Shown here in pieces: positions 43,038-53,135 of a stretch of 64,000 nucleotides of DNA. Both the position numbers and the translations under genes were made by a program. The stretch is from Xanthomonas arboricola (lineage in GTDB: Bacteria; Pseudomonadota; Gammaproteobacteria; Xanthomonadales; Xanthomonadaceae). The stretch is from positions 1,159,573-1,223,572 of the forward strand of contig NZ_MIGY01000003.1 of NCBI RefSeq assembly GCF_002940665.1, written 5' to 3'. Below the pieces are notes generated by a model. The model was not told where the DNA came from, searched no databases, and worked only from the letters and a program-made list of their open reading frames with translations. Every line of letters starts with the position of its first letter. Within the stretch, counting starts at the first letter, position 1.

Positions 43038-44552
43038 ATGTCCGACGAACGCATCCTGTACGCGCCGCTGCGCGAGCGCCTGGTTTCTGCCGAGGCCGCT
43101 GCTGCACTGATCCAGCCCGGCGAGACCGTGGCGATGAGCGGCTTCACCGGCTCCGGCTACCCCAAGGCGGTGCCGATGGCGCTGGCGCAGCGCATCGAAG
43201 CGGCACATCTGCAAGGCCAACCGTTCCAGATCAAGCTGATGACCGGCGCGTCCACCGCACCGGAACTGGACGGTGCGCTGGCCAAGGCCGACGGCATCGC
43301 CATGCGCATGCCGTTCCAGTCCGACCCGGACGCGCGCCAGCGCATCAACGCCGGCACGCTGGACTATATCGACATCCATCTCAGCCACGTCGCCCAGCAC
43401 GTATGGTTCGGCTTCTACGGGCAGATCGACACTGCCGTGGTGGAAGTCTCGGCGATCCGCGCCGACGGCAGCCTGGTGCCGTCCACCTCGATCGGCAACA
43501 ACAAGACCTGGCTGGACCTGGCCAGCAAGGTGATCATCGAGGTCAACGATTGGCAACCGGCCGGCCTGGATGGCATGCACGACGTCTATTACGGCACCGC
43601 GCTGCCGCCGCAGCGCAAGCCGATCCCGTTGATCCACGGCGACGACCGCATCGGCGAGCCCAGCCTGCGCTGCGATCCGGACAAGATCGTGGCAGTGGTG
43701 CGCACGCATGGCCCGGACCGCAACAGCCCCTTCGCCGCCGCCGACGACAGCAGCGAACGCATCGCCGCGCATCTGATCGAGTTCCTGCGCCATGAAGTGG
43801 ACAAGGGCCGGCTGCCGGCCAGTCTGCTGCCGCTGCAGTCGGGCGTGGGCAATATTCCCAATGCGGTGCTGGCGGGGCTTGCACGCAGCGGTTTCCGCGA
43901 CCTGGAAGCGTTCACCGAAGTGATCCAGGACGGCATGCTCGCGCTGCTGCGCGATGGCGTGCTGCGCTACGCCTCGTGCACGGGTTTTGCACTCAGCCCG
44001 GAGGGCAACGAGGAGTTCAAGCGCAATATCGGTTTCTACCGGCAGCGCATCATCATGCGCACGCAGGAGATCTCCAATCATCCGGAGCTGGTGCGCCGGC
44101 TCGGCTGCATCGGCATGAACGGCATGATCGAGGCCGACCTGTACGGCAACGTCAATTCCACCCACGTGATGGGCAGCCGCATCATGAACGGCATCGGCGG
44201 CTCCGGCGACTTTGCGCGCAACGGCTTCCTGTCGATCTTCCTGAGCCCCAGCATCGCCAAGGCCGGCAGCATCTCGTCGATCGTGCCGATGGTCAGCCAC
44301 GTGGACCATACCGAACACGACGTCTCGGTGATCGTCACCGAACAAGGCCTGGCCGATCTGCGCGGCCTCACGCCCAAGCAGCGCGCACGCCAGCTACTCG
44401 ATCACTGCGTACACCCGCGCTATCGCGATGCGCTGGAAGACTATGTGGCGCGCGCCAATCGCGACAGCTACGGCAAGCACACTCCGCATCTGCTGACCGA
44501 GGCGTTGTCGTGGCATCAGCGCTGGTTGGAGACCGGGGATATGTTGGGGTGA
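43038..44552 (+). CDS. Acetyl-CoA hydrolase / succinyl-CoA:acetate CoA-transferase
   Basis: The 504-residue product belongs to the acetyl-CoA hydrolase/transferase family: GETVAMSGFTGSGYPKAVP (about residues 28-46), STSIGNNKTWLDLASKVIIEVN (about 153-174), RTQEISNHPELVRRLGCIG (about 341-359) and the glycine-rich GGSGDFARNG (about 389-398). Members transfer CoA between acetate and succinyl-CoA or hydrolyse acetyl-CoA; length and motifs favour the transferase branch. The ATG at 43038 is the conserved start. It stands alone, divergent from the AsmA-like pair with a 222-bp shared promoter region. Confidence 0.93.
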   Translation: MSDERILYAPLRERLVSAEAAAALIQPGETVAMSGFTGSGYPKAVPMALAQRIEAAHLQGQPFQIKLMTGASTAPELDGALAKADGIAMRMPFQSDPDARQRINAGTLDYIDIHLSHVAQHVWFGFYGQIDTAVVEVSAIRADGSLVPSTSIGNNKTWLDLASKVIIEVNDWQPAGLDGMHDVYYGTALPPQRKPIPLIHGDDRIGEPSLRCDPDKIVAVVRTHGPDRNSPFAAADDSSERIAAHLIEFLRHEVDKGRLPASLLPLQSGVGNIPNAVLAGLARSGFRDLEAFTEVIQDGMLALLRDGVLRYASCTGFALSPEGNEEFKRNIGFYRQRIIMRTQEISNHPELVRRLGCIGMNGMIEADLYGNVNSTHVMGSRIMNGIGGSGDFARNGFLSIFLSPSIAKAGSISSIVPMVSHVDHTEHDVSVIVTEQGLADLRGLTPKQRARQLLDHCVHPRYRDALEDYVARANRDSYGKHTPHLLTEALSWHQRWLETGDMLG

Positions 44553-45338
44553 GCGGGGATTGGGGAATCGGGAATCGGTAGTTGTAGCCTAGCGTGGCGG
44601 TGTTGCTAGAAAGATCCGGGTGCGGTCGTCATGCCTGCCGTTTAACGCTTCGCGAACTTCATTGCTGGCGCCGACATGCCGCGACATCGCGATGTCATGC
44701 ATGTGGCCGATAACGTTCCTGCCCGCTCGCATTCGGCGGCAGGACGGCTCTCTCCCCCTCCTGCCGCTGGGCGCGACGGGTCATCACTGGGTGGTGTCCA
44801 ATCCGTCGGGCCGGCTCCCTGCGCCGGCCCGGCGTTCTTGTTCTGGAGCGGCCATCAACATCACCGTGTTCGTTGCCAGGCTGCTCGACAGGCTTGTTTG
44901 GCCGCTGGTCGCCGCAAGCGAGCGCTGTTGCGGATGTGCTGCGTTCTGGATGCTTTGCACTTTGAAGATGCCGAGCATCGAATGGAATGTGCGTAGCGTT
45001 GAATACCCTGCGCATTGAGGCACTGCCGCTCCGGATGGAATGCGCCTTGAATCTGTTGCCATTGCACGATTGCGAGTTCGCCGCGCCGCGCCGTTATGAG
45101 CATGCGGTCTTGGATGGCTGCCTTCCGCCGTACCCTGACCCCAACCCTCGCTCCGCGCCCCGGGCCCGCGCTTGCGGCGCGGGCGCACCACGGCACGCGC
45201 GCCAGTGACGCGCAAACGGTGCCTTGGCGCCCCGAAGGAAGCGGGGCTCCATCCCTTCTCCCTGCGGGAGAAGGTGGCACGCAGCGCCGGATGAGGGTAC
45301 GCGCGAAGCCTCGCCTTCTCACCCCAGCGCCTCAGCGA
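44553..45338. other. 786-bp intergenic region with repeat remnants
   Basis: Right after the CoA-transferase stop lies a GGGGATTGGGGAATCGGGAATCGG motif, one of the window's common intergenic repeats. A Xanthomonas-type repeat block at 45253-45298 (CCCTTCTCCCTGCGGGAGAAGG then GGATGAGGG) recurs in relatives at 19366-19494. No gene is supported; several overlapping open frames show no family features. Confidence 0.5.
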
Positions 45339-46412
45339 TCACGCAGCTTCGGCAAGCCGCCTGGCACGACGTGCACGCACGGCCGTCGCCAGGCGCTCCA
45401 GCACTTGCACCGAGGCGTCCCAATCCAGGCAGCCGTCGGTGATGCTCTGGCCGTAGGTCAGTGCGCAGCCGGGCACCAGTTCCTGGCGTCCGCCGACCAG
45501 GTGGCTCTCCACCATGACGCCGACGATGCGGGTCTCGCCGCCTTCCAGCTGCGTGGCGATGTCGTCGATGACCTTTGGCTGGTTCTCGGGATTCTTGCCG
45601 CTGTTGGCGTGGCTGGCGTCGATCATCAGGCGCGCCGGCAAGCCGGACGTGTTGAGCACCTGGCTGGCCGCTTCCACACTGACCGCATCGAAGTTGGGCT
45701 GCTTGCCGCCGCGCAGGATCACGTGGCAATCCGGGTTGCCTGCGGTCGCGGCCACCGCGGTGTGGCCGTCCTTGGTCACGGCCAGGAAATGATGCGGGTG
45801 CGAGGCCGCACCTACCGCGTCCACCGCAATCTTGACGTCGCCGCCGGTGCCGTTCTTGAAGCCCACCGGGCACGACAAGCCCGATGCCATTTCGCGATGC
45901 ACCTGGCTTTCGGTGGTCCGCGCGCCGATCGCGCCCCAGGCCACCAGGTCGGCGATGTACTGCGGCGAGATGATGTCGAGGAATTCCACACCGGCCGGCA
46001 GGCCGAGGTTGTTGATGTCGCGCAGCAGACCGCGCGCCACCCGCAGGCCCTTGTTGATCTGGAAGCTGCCATCCAGATCCGGATCGTTGATCAGGCCCTT
46101 CCAGCCGATGGTGGTACGCGGCTTTTCGAAGTACACCCGCATCACGATCTCCAGCGCGTCGCCGAACTGCTCGCGCAGCGGGCGCAGGCGGTGCGCGTAG
46201 TCCATCGCCGCGACCGGATCGTGGATCGAGCAGGGCCCGATCACCACTGCCAGGCGGTCGTCGCGTCCATGCAGGATCTCGTGAAGGGCGGCACGCGAAT
46301 TGGTCACGGTCTCGGAGGCGCGCTCGTCGCAGGGCAGCAGCGACAGCAGCTGCGAGGGCGGGGCAAGGGCTTCGATCTTGCGGATACGCAGGTCATCGGT
46401 CACAGGCGGCAT
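45339..46412 (-). CDS. aroG: DAHP synthase, class I (3-deoxy-7-phosphoheptulonate synthase)
   Basis: First enzyme of the shikimate pathway, joining PEP and erythrose 4-phosphate to DAHP. The 357-residue product is an AroG/AroF/AroH type: VVIGPCSIHDP (about residues 57-67), YFEKPRTTIGWKGLINDP (about 94-111), QINKGLRVARGLL (about 118-130), GARTTESQVHREMASGLSCPVGFKNGT (about 162-188) and the metal-binding HANSGKNP segment. The start at 46412 is the conserved ATG. The 190 bp upstream hold an aromatic leader peptide and terminator, so its expression probably depends on aromatic aminoacyl-tRNA supply. Which feedback isoform it is cannot be told here. Confidence 0.95.
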   Translation of the reverse strand: MPPVTDDLRIRKIEALAPPSQLLSLLPCDERASETVTNSRAALHEILHGRDDRLAVVIGPCSIHDPVAAMDYAHRLRPLREQFGDALEIVMRVYFEKPRTTIGWKGLINDPDLDGSFQINKGLRVARGLLRDINNLGLPAGVEFLDIISPQYIADLVAWGAIGARTTESQVHREMASGLSCPVGFKNGTGGDVKIAVDAVGAASHPHHFLAVTKDGHTAVAATAGNPDCHVILRGGKQPNFDAVSVEAASQVLNTSGLPARLMIDASHANSGKNPENQPKVIDDIATQLEGGETRIVGVMVESHLVGGRQELVPGCALTYGQSITDGCLDWDASVQVLERLATAVRARRARRLAEAA

Positions 46413-46465
46413 AACAGTGTCTCGGTGGGCGGTGTTGCATCAGGGAGCCAGGCGCGGCGGCAACA

Positions 46466-46497
46466 AAAAAGCCGCCAGTGTGCGCTGGCGGCTTTTC
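46466..46497 (-). terminator. Attenuator terminator in the aroG leader
   Basis: On the reverse strand: AAAAGCCGCCAG, loop CGCACA, CTGGCGGCTTTT, then more T residues. A strong intrinsic terminator 54 bp before the aroG start. Its 5' arm segment CCGCCAGCG (46483-46491) is an exact complement of CGCTGGCGG in the leader coding region (46543-46551), so an antiterminator can compete with it. Confidence 0.85.
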
Positions 46498-46519
46498 GGG
46501 AATGCTGCTGAAGGTTTCT

Positions 46520-46612
46520 TCAGGTTGAGCGCAATCCGTCCTCCGCCAGCGGCATCGGAAAACCGTAGTACCAAAAGTAAAACTGGCTGCGGGGTGCGTT
46601 CATTGGGTGCAT
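46520..46612 (-). CDS. Aromatic leader peptide of the aroG attenuator
   Basis: A 30-codon frame starting at the ATG at 46612, or 27 codons from the ATG at 46603; both are in frame. The peptide is MHPMNAPRSQ followed by the run FYFWYYGF and ends LAEDGLRST. Eight consecutive codons thus hold two Tyr-Tyr, three Phe, one Trp and another Tyr in total, a composition expected only for a leader that senses aromatic aminoacyl-tRNAs. The stop codon lies 23 bp before the terminator hairpin. The segment that can pair with the terminator arm starts about 13 nt past the Tyr-Tyr codons, so a stalled ribosome would leave it free. No strong ribosome binding site is visible, which is the main weak point. Confidence 0.8.
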   Translation of the reverse strand: MHPMNAPRSQFYFWYYGFPMPLAEDGLRST

Positions 46613-46866
46613 TGATACCACGCACGTTTGGCCGTTGCCACTGTTTCATCGGCAACGGAACGTTGCAGCGGTGCCCCACGGGGGAGCCTGCGAGTTGCGT
46701 GTGCCGCGCCGACCATCACGTCGCACGACAAGATGGCGGCATCGCCACGCGCGCGCTGGCAAGCCTGGGGCCAACGGCGTCACGACGTGCCTGAGCACGT
46801 GGCAGCGACACTGCAGCGCACGCCACGGCGCCATGCCGTGACGTGCGATGCGGCCGCCACGTTCAC

Positions 46867-49758
46867 TCAGAAGGTGAACACATATTCCGCCGCCACTTCG
46901 CGGCCGATCGGGTTGAACAAGGTGGTGTTGTAGAAACCGTAGCCGTAGAAGCGCTCCTTGTTCTCGTAGCCCACTTCGTTGAACACGTTGTTGACGTAGA
47001 AGTTGACCTTGGCGTGGTCGGTGATCTTGTAGCCGGTGCTGAGGTTCCAGTAGATCGCCGGGCCGACGCGGCCGAAGTAGCGCTTGCTGCTCTCGCCCAG
47101 ATGCACGTTGGCGGTGTCGGTGACCACGCATGCGTCCGAGGCGCTGGGTTGGTAGCCGTCGTCGAAGCGCTCGCAGGTGCCCCAGTTAACCGCGCGCATG
47201 GAGCCGAGCCGGCGGAAGTACACCGTCCAGTCCCAGGCGCCGCCGTTGTCCCAATGCACGCTGCCACGCACACGGCTGCGCACGCGTTCGTCGCGGCGGT
47301 TTTCGTCGCTGTCGGTGCGGTAGATCTGCTCGCGATAGGCCAGCAGGTTGTTGTAGTCCAGCGACAACTGGAAGTTGCCCCAGCCCGCAGTGGCAAGCCG
47401 GTATTTCAGCGAGGCGTCGATGCCGGAGGTTTCCATCTGCGCCAGGTTGATCGGGCCGCGCTCGATGCTGGCGATGGTGCCATCGGCGTTGCGCAGCACG
47501 CGCGAGGTGATGGTGTCGCAGTAGCCGGCGCCGCCGGGATTGTTCCAGGCGCCGCCGCTGATGGTGGTGCCGGTGCGGCAGCCGGCTTCGGCCGAGAGGA
47601 TCTCGTCGCGGTCCAGATCCTTGATCATTTCCTCCAGCTCGATGCGGTAGTAGTCCACGCTCAGCGACAGGCCCTGCACGATGTCCCACACCACCCCGCC
47701 GGTGAACGAGCGGCCGGTTTCCGAGCGCAAATCCGGCGTGCCGCGACGGTTCACATCCACGGTGTAGTAGATGTTGCTGTTCTCGTCGTTGCAGCCGCCG
47801 GTGAGATACGCGCCGGTGGCGATGCAGCGGTATTGATCGATCACGGTCTGGTTGGTGGAGCTGGGTTCGCCGAGCACGTAATGCATGTCCGGCGCGCGGA
47901 AGCTGGTGGCCAGCGTGCTGCGCAACAACAGGCTGTCGACCGGGCGCCATTCCAGACCCGCGCTCCAGGTGGTGTCGCTTTGGGTGCCGACATCGGTCGG
48001 AATCGCCGCCGAAGAGCGGTAACTGCCGTAGCGATCGTAGCGACCGGCGACATTGGCGCTCAACGTCGACAGCAGCGGAATCTGCAATTCCAGCCCGGCC
48101 GAACTGCGCATGCGCTCGCCGCCGCCACTGTCCACCACATCGACCGGATAGCACTCGTTGGCGCAGGGGTCGGGCGACAACTGGTAGCCCTGCTTGGCGA
48201 CTTCGGCCACGGTGGCGAAGCGGATCGGCCCGGCCCAGCCCTGCACCAGATCGCCGCTCAGGCTGAAGCTGGCCTGGTTCACCCACGAATACGCCGAGTT
48301 ATGCGATTTGGCGACCAGGTCGTCGTACTCGCTCGAGGACAGCGGTGCATACAGGCGCGCCTGGTTGATCGCATAGATCGGCGTGCCGTCGGCGGCGGAG
48401 CCGGTGGGGCTGCCGAGGAAATAATCGGTGGCGCGGGCGGTGTCCACGGTGCGTACGTATTCGTCCACCGTGTAGCGCGAGCGGCCCACGCTCAACTCCC
48501 AGTCGAAGCGGTCGGCCCACGCACCGCGCAAGCCGGCGCTCAGGTCCCAGGACTGCTCCTTGTTGTAGTTGGCCAGGCGGTCCCAACCGCCGGCCTCGCG
48601 CCGTGTGAGCTGCCGGATCGCATACAGCGAGCGGCCGGTGTCGGCGTCCTGGAACGGGCCCAGGTACACGTACGGCGGGTCATAGGTCCAACGGCCGATG
48701 CTGCGGTTGGCCGACAGCGTGGCCCAGGCTTCGGTGTGCTCGCCGAACTTCCAGGTGCCGTAGAGATAGGCCGAGTAGTCCTCGCTGCCGGTGACCAGCC
48801 CCCAGTCGCCGTAGTCGCGGGCCACGCCGCAATAGTCGCCGGCATTGGTGAGCGCACCGGTGTTCTGGTTGTAGCTCAGCCGCTGCCCGTCGATGAACTC
48901 GCCGCCGAAGCGCGCACAGGTGCCGGCAGGCGGTGCGAGACGTTCGTTGGTGTTGGCATCGACCAGGCTCAGGCCGGTGAACGGATTGAAGCCGTACAGG
49001 CGGTTCTGGCCGGTCCAGTTGGAATAGGACATGTCGTCGGAGTCGTCCATCTCGGGGCGATCGCGCCCGCTCAACGGATCGCGCCGGGTGGCCTGCAGCG
49101 CGTAGGTCAGGCTCCAGTTCTCGCCGGTGCGCCCGCCCGCCCAGGACACGTCGAAACTGTCGCGGCCACCTTCGGTGGCAGTGCCGCCGCGCAGCCGCAC
49201 CTGATCGCCCTGGTAATCGCGCTTGAGGATCACGTTGACCACGCCGGCCACCGCGTCCGAGCCGTAGATCGCCGAAGCGCCGCCGGTCAGGATGTCGATG
49301 CGCTCCACCGCCGCGGACGGGATGTTGCTGTAGTTGGAAAAGTTGCTCTCGCCGCCGTAGGGCAGCGGGTAATCGGCCACGCGGTGCCCGTTGACCAGCA
49401 ACAGGGTGCGGCCCGGCCCCAGGTCGCGCAGGTTGATCGGCGAGGCGTTGGGCGTATGCGAGCCCCATTGCGTATCGGCCTCCACCGATCCCTGCTGGTT
49501 CATGCTGTTGAGCACGTCGTAGACGGTGGCAAAGCCTTCTTGCTGAATTTGCTGCGCGGAGATGGTGACCACCGGCTGCGCGCCTTCGACCTGCGCGCGC
49601 TTGATGCGCGAACCGGTGACGCTGACCGCATCCAGGGTGGAGGTGGCACGCGGTTGATCCGGCTCGGCCTGCTGGGCAGCAGCCGACGGTGCGACCGCTG
49701 CGGTCAGGGCAAGGGATAAGGAAATCGACAAGGCAAGGCGATGACTGCGGCAGTTCAT
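46867..49758 (-). CDS. TonB-dependent outer-membrane receptor
   Basis: The 963-residue precursor has a signal peptide to about residue 30 (ending PSAAAQ), a TonB-box-like segment (STLDAVSVTGSRI, about 40-52), a plug domain (about 55-180; NLRDLGPGRTLLLVNGHRV, ERIDILTGGASAIYGSDAVA) and a long barrel ending in the canonical terminal Phe (EYVFTF). The plug is of the large CirA/Oar-like group common in Xanthomonas, where many take up plant carbohydrates or peptides. No substrate clue is visible, and no nearby hydrolase or transporter. It lacks an STN domain. The ATG at 49758 has GGGGAT just upstream. Confidence 0.92.
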   Translation of the reverse strand: MNCRSHRLALSISLSLALTAAVAPSAAAQQAEPDQPRATSTLDAVSVTGSRIKRAQVEGAQPVVTISAQQIQQEGFATVYDVLNSMNQQGSVEADTQWGSHTPNASPINLRDLGPGRTLLLVNGHRVADYPLPYGGESNFSNYSNIPSAAVERIDILTGGASAIYGSDAVAGVVNVILKRDYQGDQVRLRGGTATEGGRDSFDVSWAGGRTGENWSLTYALQATRRDPLSGRDRPEMDDSDDMSYSNWTGQNRLYGFNPFTGLSLVDANTNERLAPPAGTCARFGGEFIDGQRLSYNQNTGALTNAGDYCGVARDYGDWGLVTGSEDYSAYLYGTWKFGEHTEAWATLSANRSIGRWTYDPPYVYLGPFQDADTGRSLYAIRQLTRREAGGWDRLANYNKEQSWDLSAGLRGAWADRFDWELSVGRSRYTVDEYVRTVDTARATDYFLGSPTGSAADGTPIYAINQARLYAPLSSSEYDDLVAKSHNSAYSWVNQASFSLSGDLVQGWAGPIRFATVAEVAKQGYQLSPDPCANECYPVDVVDSGGGERMRSSAGLELQIPLLSTLSANVAGRYDRYGSYRSSAAIPTDVGTQSDTTWSAGLEWRPVDSLLLRSTLATSFRAPDMHYVLGEPSSTNQTVIDQYRCIATGAYLTGGCNDENSNIYYTVDVNRRGTPDLRSETGRSFTGGVVWDIVQGLSLSVDYYRIELEEMIKDLDRDEILSAEAGCRTGTTISGGAWNNPGGAGYCDTITSRVLRNADGTIASIERGPINLAQMETSGIDASLKYRLATAGWGNFQLSLDYNNLLAYREQIYRTDSDENRRDERVRSRVRGSVHWDNGGAWDWTVYFRRLGSMRAVNWGTCERFDDGYQPSASDACVVTDTANVHLGESSKRYFGRVGPAIYWNLSTGYKITDHAKVNFYVNNVFNEVGYENKERFYGYGFYNTTLFNPIGREVAAEYVFTF

Positions 49759-50027
49759 AAGATCCCCGGGAGAGGCCGGCGCGGCCGGCATGGCGTTTCA
49801 CTGCAACGACGCCTGCGAGCGATGCACCGCATCGCTACCCCCTGTCCGATGGCCCCCCGACCGTTCGGCGCAAGCGCCTGCGCAACGACGCTAGGGCTGC
49901 GATGACATCGGTGTCAACACATTGTCATGCAAGTGTGATGGGGCTCGCATTTTGGTGAATGGCGCAGGGTTCCACACGGTTGGGGCCGCGAACCGATTGC
50001 GCGGGCCGGTGGTCGCATCGGCGCCGC

Positions 50028-50365
50028 GTAGGAGCGCATCTGGGCGCGACTGGGGCGTTCCCGGTGAAGCCTCTTCGCGCCCTGGGGCGCTCCTACGAGG
50101 TCGCGGGGCCATGCACACGCGGGTTCGACATGGTTGGGGCCGCGGCATCGGCGCCGCGTAGGAGCGCACCTGGGCGTGACTGGGGCATTCCCGGTGAAGC
50201 CTCTTCGCGCCCTGGGGCGCTCCTACGAGGTCATGGGATCTGCGTGGCCATGCACGCGCGGGTTCGACACGGTTGGGGCTGCGGCATTGGCGCCGCGTAG
50301 GAGCGCATCTGGGCGCGACTGGAGCGTTCCCGGTGAAGCCTCTTCGCGCCCTGGTGCGCTCCTAC
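50028..50365. repeat. REP array (three copies) between TonB receptor and groEL
   Basis: Three 69-bp GTAG-type REP palindromes at 50028-50096, 50158-50226 and 50297-50365, spaced 130 and 139 bp apart. Linkers are related (ACGCGGGTTCGACA..GTTGGGGC.GCGGCAT.GGCGCC). They differ from the mdc array by arms ending GAAGCCTCTTCGCGCCCTGG. Copies vary in the linker length by nine bases. Confidence 0.9.
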
Positions 50366-50438
50366 GAGGTCATGGGGTCTGCGTGGTCACGCACGACCAA
50401 TCGACGAGCGGATTTTGCGCCATCCATCTTGCCGCCCA

Positions 50439-50466
50439 TAAAAAAACCCCGCCTTTCGGCGGGGTC
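50439..50466 (-). terminator. Intrinsic terminator of the groESL operon
   Basis: Stem ACCCCGCC / GGCGGGGT with a TTTC loop and, on the reverse strand, a run of seven T residues (seen as A-run at 50439-50446). It lies 31 bp after the groEL stop. Confidence 0.9.
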
Positions 50467-50496
50467 CTTTGTGCTGCGACAGCCGAGTGGCCTGGA

Positions 50497-52260
<1,764 letters not shown>

Positions 52261-52273
52261 CCGGCAACGGCTA

Positions 52274-52561
52274 TCAGCCGATGACCGCCAGGATGTCGTC
52301 TTCGCGCAGCACCTTGTACTCGACGCCTTCGGACTTGTAGCTGCTGCCGGCGTACTGACCGTAGATGACCTTGTCGCCGACCTTGACCACCGGCGCGCGC
52401 AGGCTGCCGTTGTCCAGGGGCTTGCCGGCGCCGATGGCGACGACTTCACCCTTGGTGGACTTTTCCTTGGCGGAGTCCGGGATCACGATGCCGCCGGCGG
52501 AAACTTCGTCGGCTTCGATCGGCTTGACTACAACGCGGTCGTGAAGCGGCTTGATGCTCAT
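52274..52561 (-). CDS. groS: Co-chaperonin GroES
   Basis: Ten-kDa heptameric lid of the GroEL cage. The 95-residue product has the usual N-terminus [15 protein letters not shown], the [12 protein letters not shown] mobile loop (about residues 23-34) and a C-terminal [12 protein letters not shown]. The ATG at 52561 has AAGAGGG just upstream. It is the first gene of the operon, behind a heat-shock promoter and a CIRCE-like site. Confidence 0.98.
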
Positions 52562-52611
52562 AGAGAAAGACCCTCTTAAGTGATTGATTGGTCTGGAAAT
52601 TATCGGCGATG

Positions 52612-52638
52612 TTAGCACTCGCATGTGACGACTGCCAG
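52612..52638. promoter_or_regulatory. Degenerate CIRCE operator before groES
   Basis: TTAGCACTC, nine bases, then GACTGCCAG. The left arm is a perfect CIRCE arm; the right arm matches GAGTGCTAA at six of nine positions. Spacing is exactly the canonical nine. The site lies between the promoter and the groES start, as HrcA sites do. Confidence 0.65.
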
Positions 52639-52680
52639 CACAGCGCGCGGAAAAAACCCGACAGAGCGGGTGCGGGCCAG

Positions 52681-52708
52681 AGATTGTGCTGTGTGGGCAG
52701 CTTTCAAG
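52681..52708 (-). promoter_or_regulatory. Sigma-32-type promoter of groESL
   Basis: On the reverse strand: CTTGAAA (52702-52708), a 13-base spacer, then CACAATCT (52681-52688), close to the heat-shock consensus CTTGAAA-N(12-15)-CCCCATNT. Transcription would start near 52675, upstream of the CIRCE-like site. Confidence 0.75.
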
Positions 52709-52919
52709 GGCTGGGCGGCAAAAATTTTTCGCCGGGCAGTTCCGTGCGAGGGCCACAGCGTGGCCGACACACCCCACAGGCAGGTCGCCGGCTGGCGACG
52801 GACAGCGGATTTGGAACCGGGCTGTGCAATGGCCTGCCATACCTGGCACCGGTCACCAGACATTGGGACGCCAGCAGTGGGTATCGAGCAGCCGCTGGAG
52901 CAACCGCATAGGAGCGGCC

Positions 52920-53045
52920 GACAAAACGTCGCAAGCAGTCGTCAGGTGGGTGTGGACGGCGCGCTCGGAACCGGAGTGTACGAGTGGTACATACCGGTTC
53001 CGAGCACCGGCCGCGCCCGGCTGGCGGCTGCGCAGTCGTTTTGTC
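52920..53045. repeat. 126-bp palindromic element, family A (copy 3)
   Basis: Outer arms GACAAAACG (52920-52928) and CGTTTTGTC (53037-53045) are perfect inverses. Inner arms GCTCGGAACCGG (52963-52974) and CCGGTTCCGAGC (52994-53005) are too. A central TGTAC/GTACA pair sits in the loop. The right half is shared with 3895-3955. It lies upstream of the nuclease gene. Confidence 0.7.
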
Positions 53046-53135
53046 AGGCGCTCTAAAAATGGAACCGGGTTCCACCGGCTGTCATGCGCACGTCCTACAG
53101 TCGGCAACGCATTCCCCGATCACAAGGAGCTGTCG

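Noticed and set aside
46440..46679. Overlapping reverse-strand frame MGHRCNV... upstream of aroG
   Set aside because: It runs through the terminator hairpin in another frame, with no aromatic run; the leader frame at 46520-46612 explains the region better.
52657..52672. ACCCG-CTCTGT-CGGGT followed by a T-run on the reverse strand upstream of groES
   Set aside because: Only five base pairs; it lies between the likely promoter and the gene, and strong groESL expression makes a terminator there unlikely. It may be chance.
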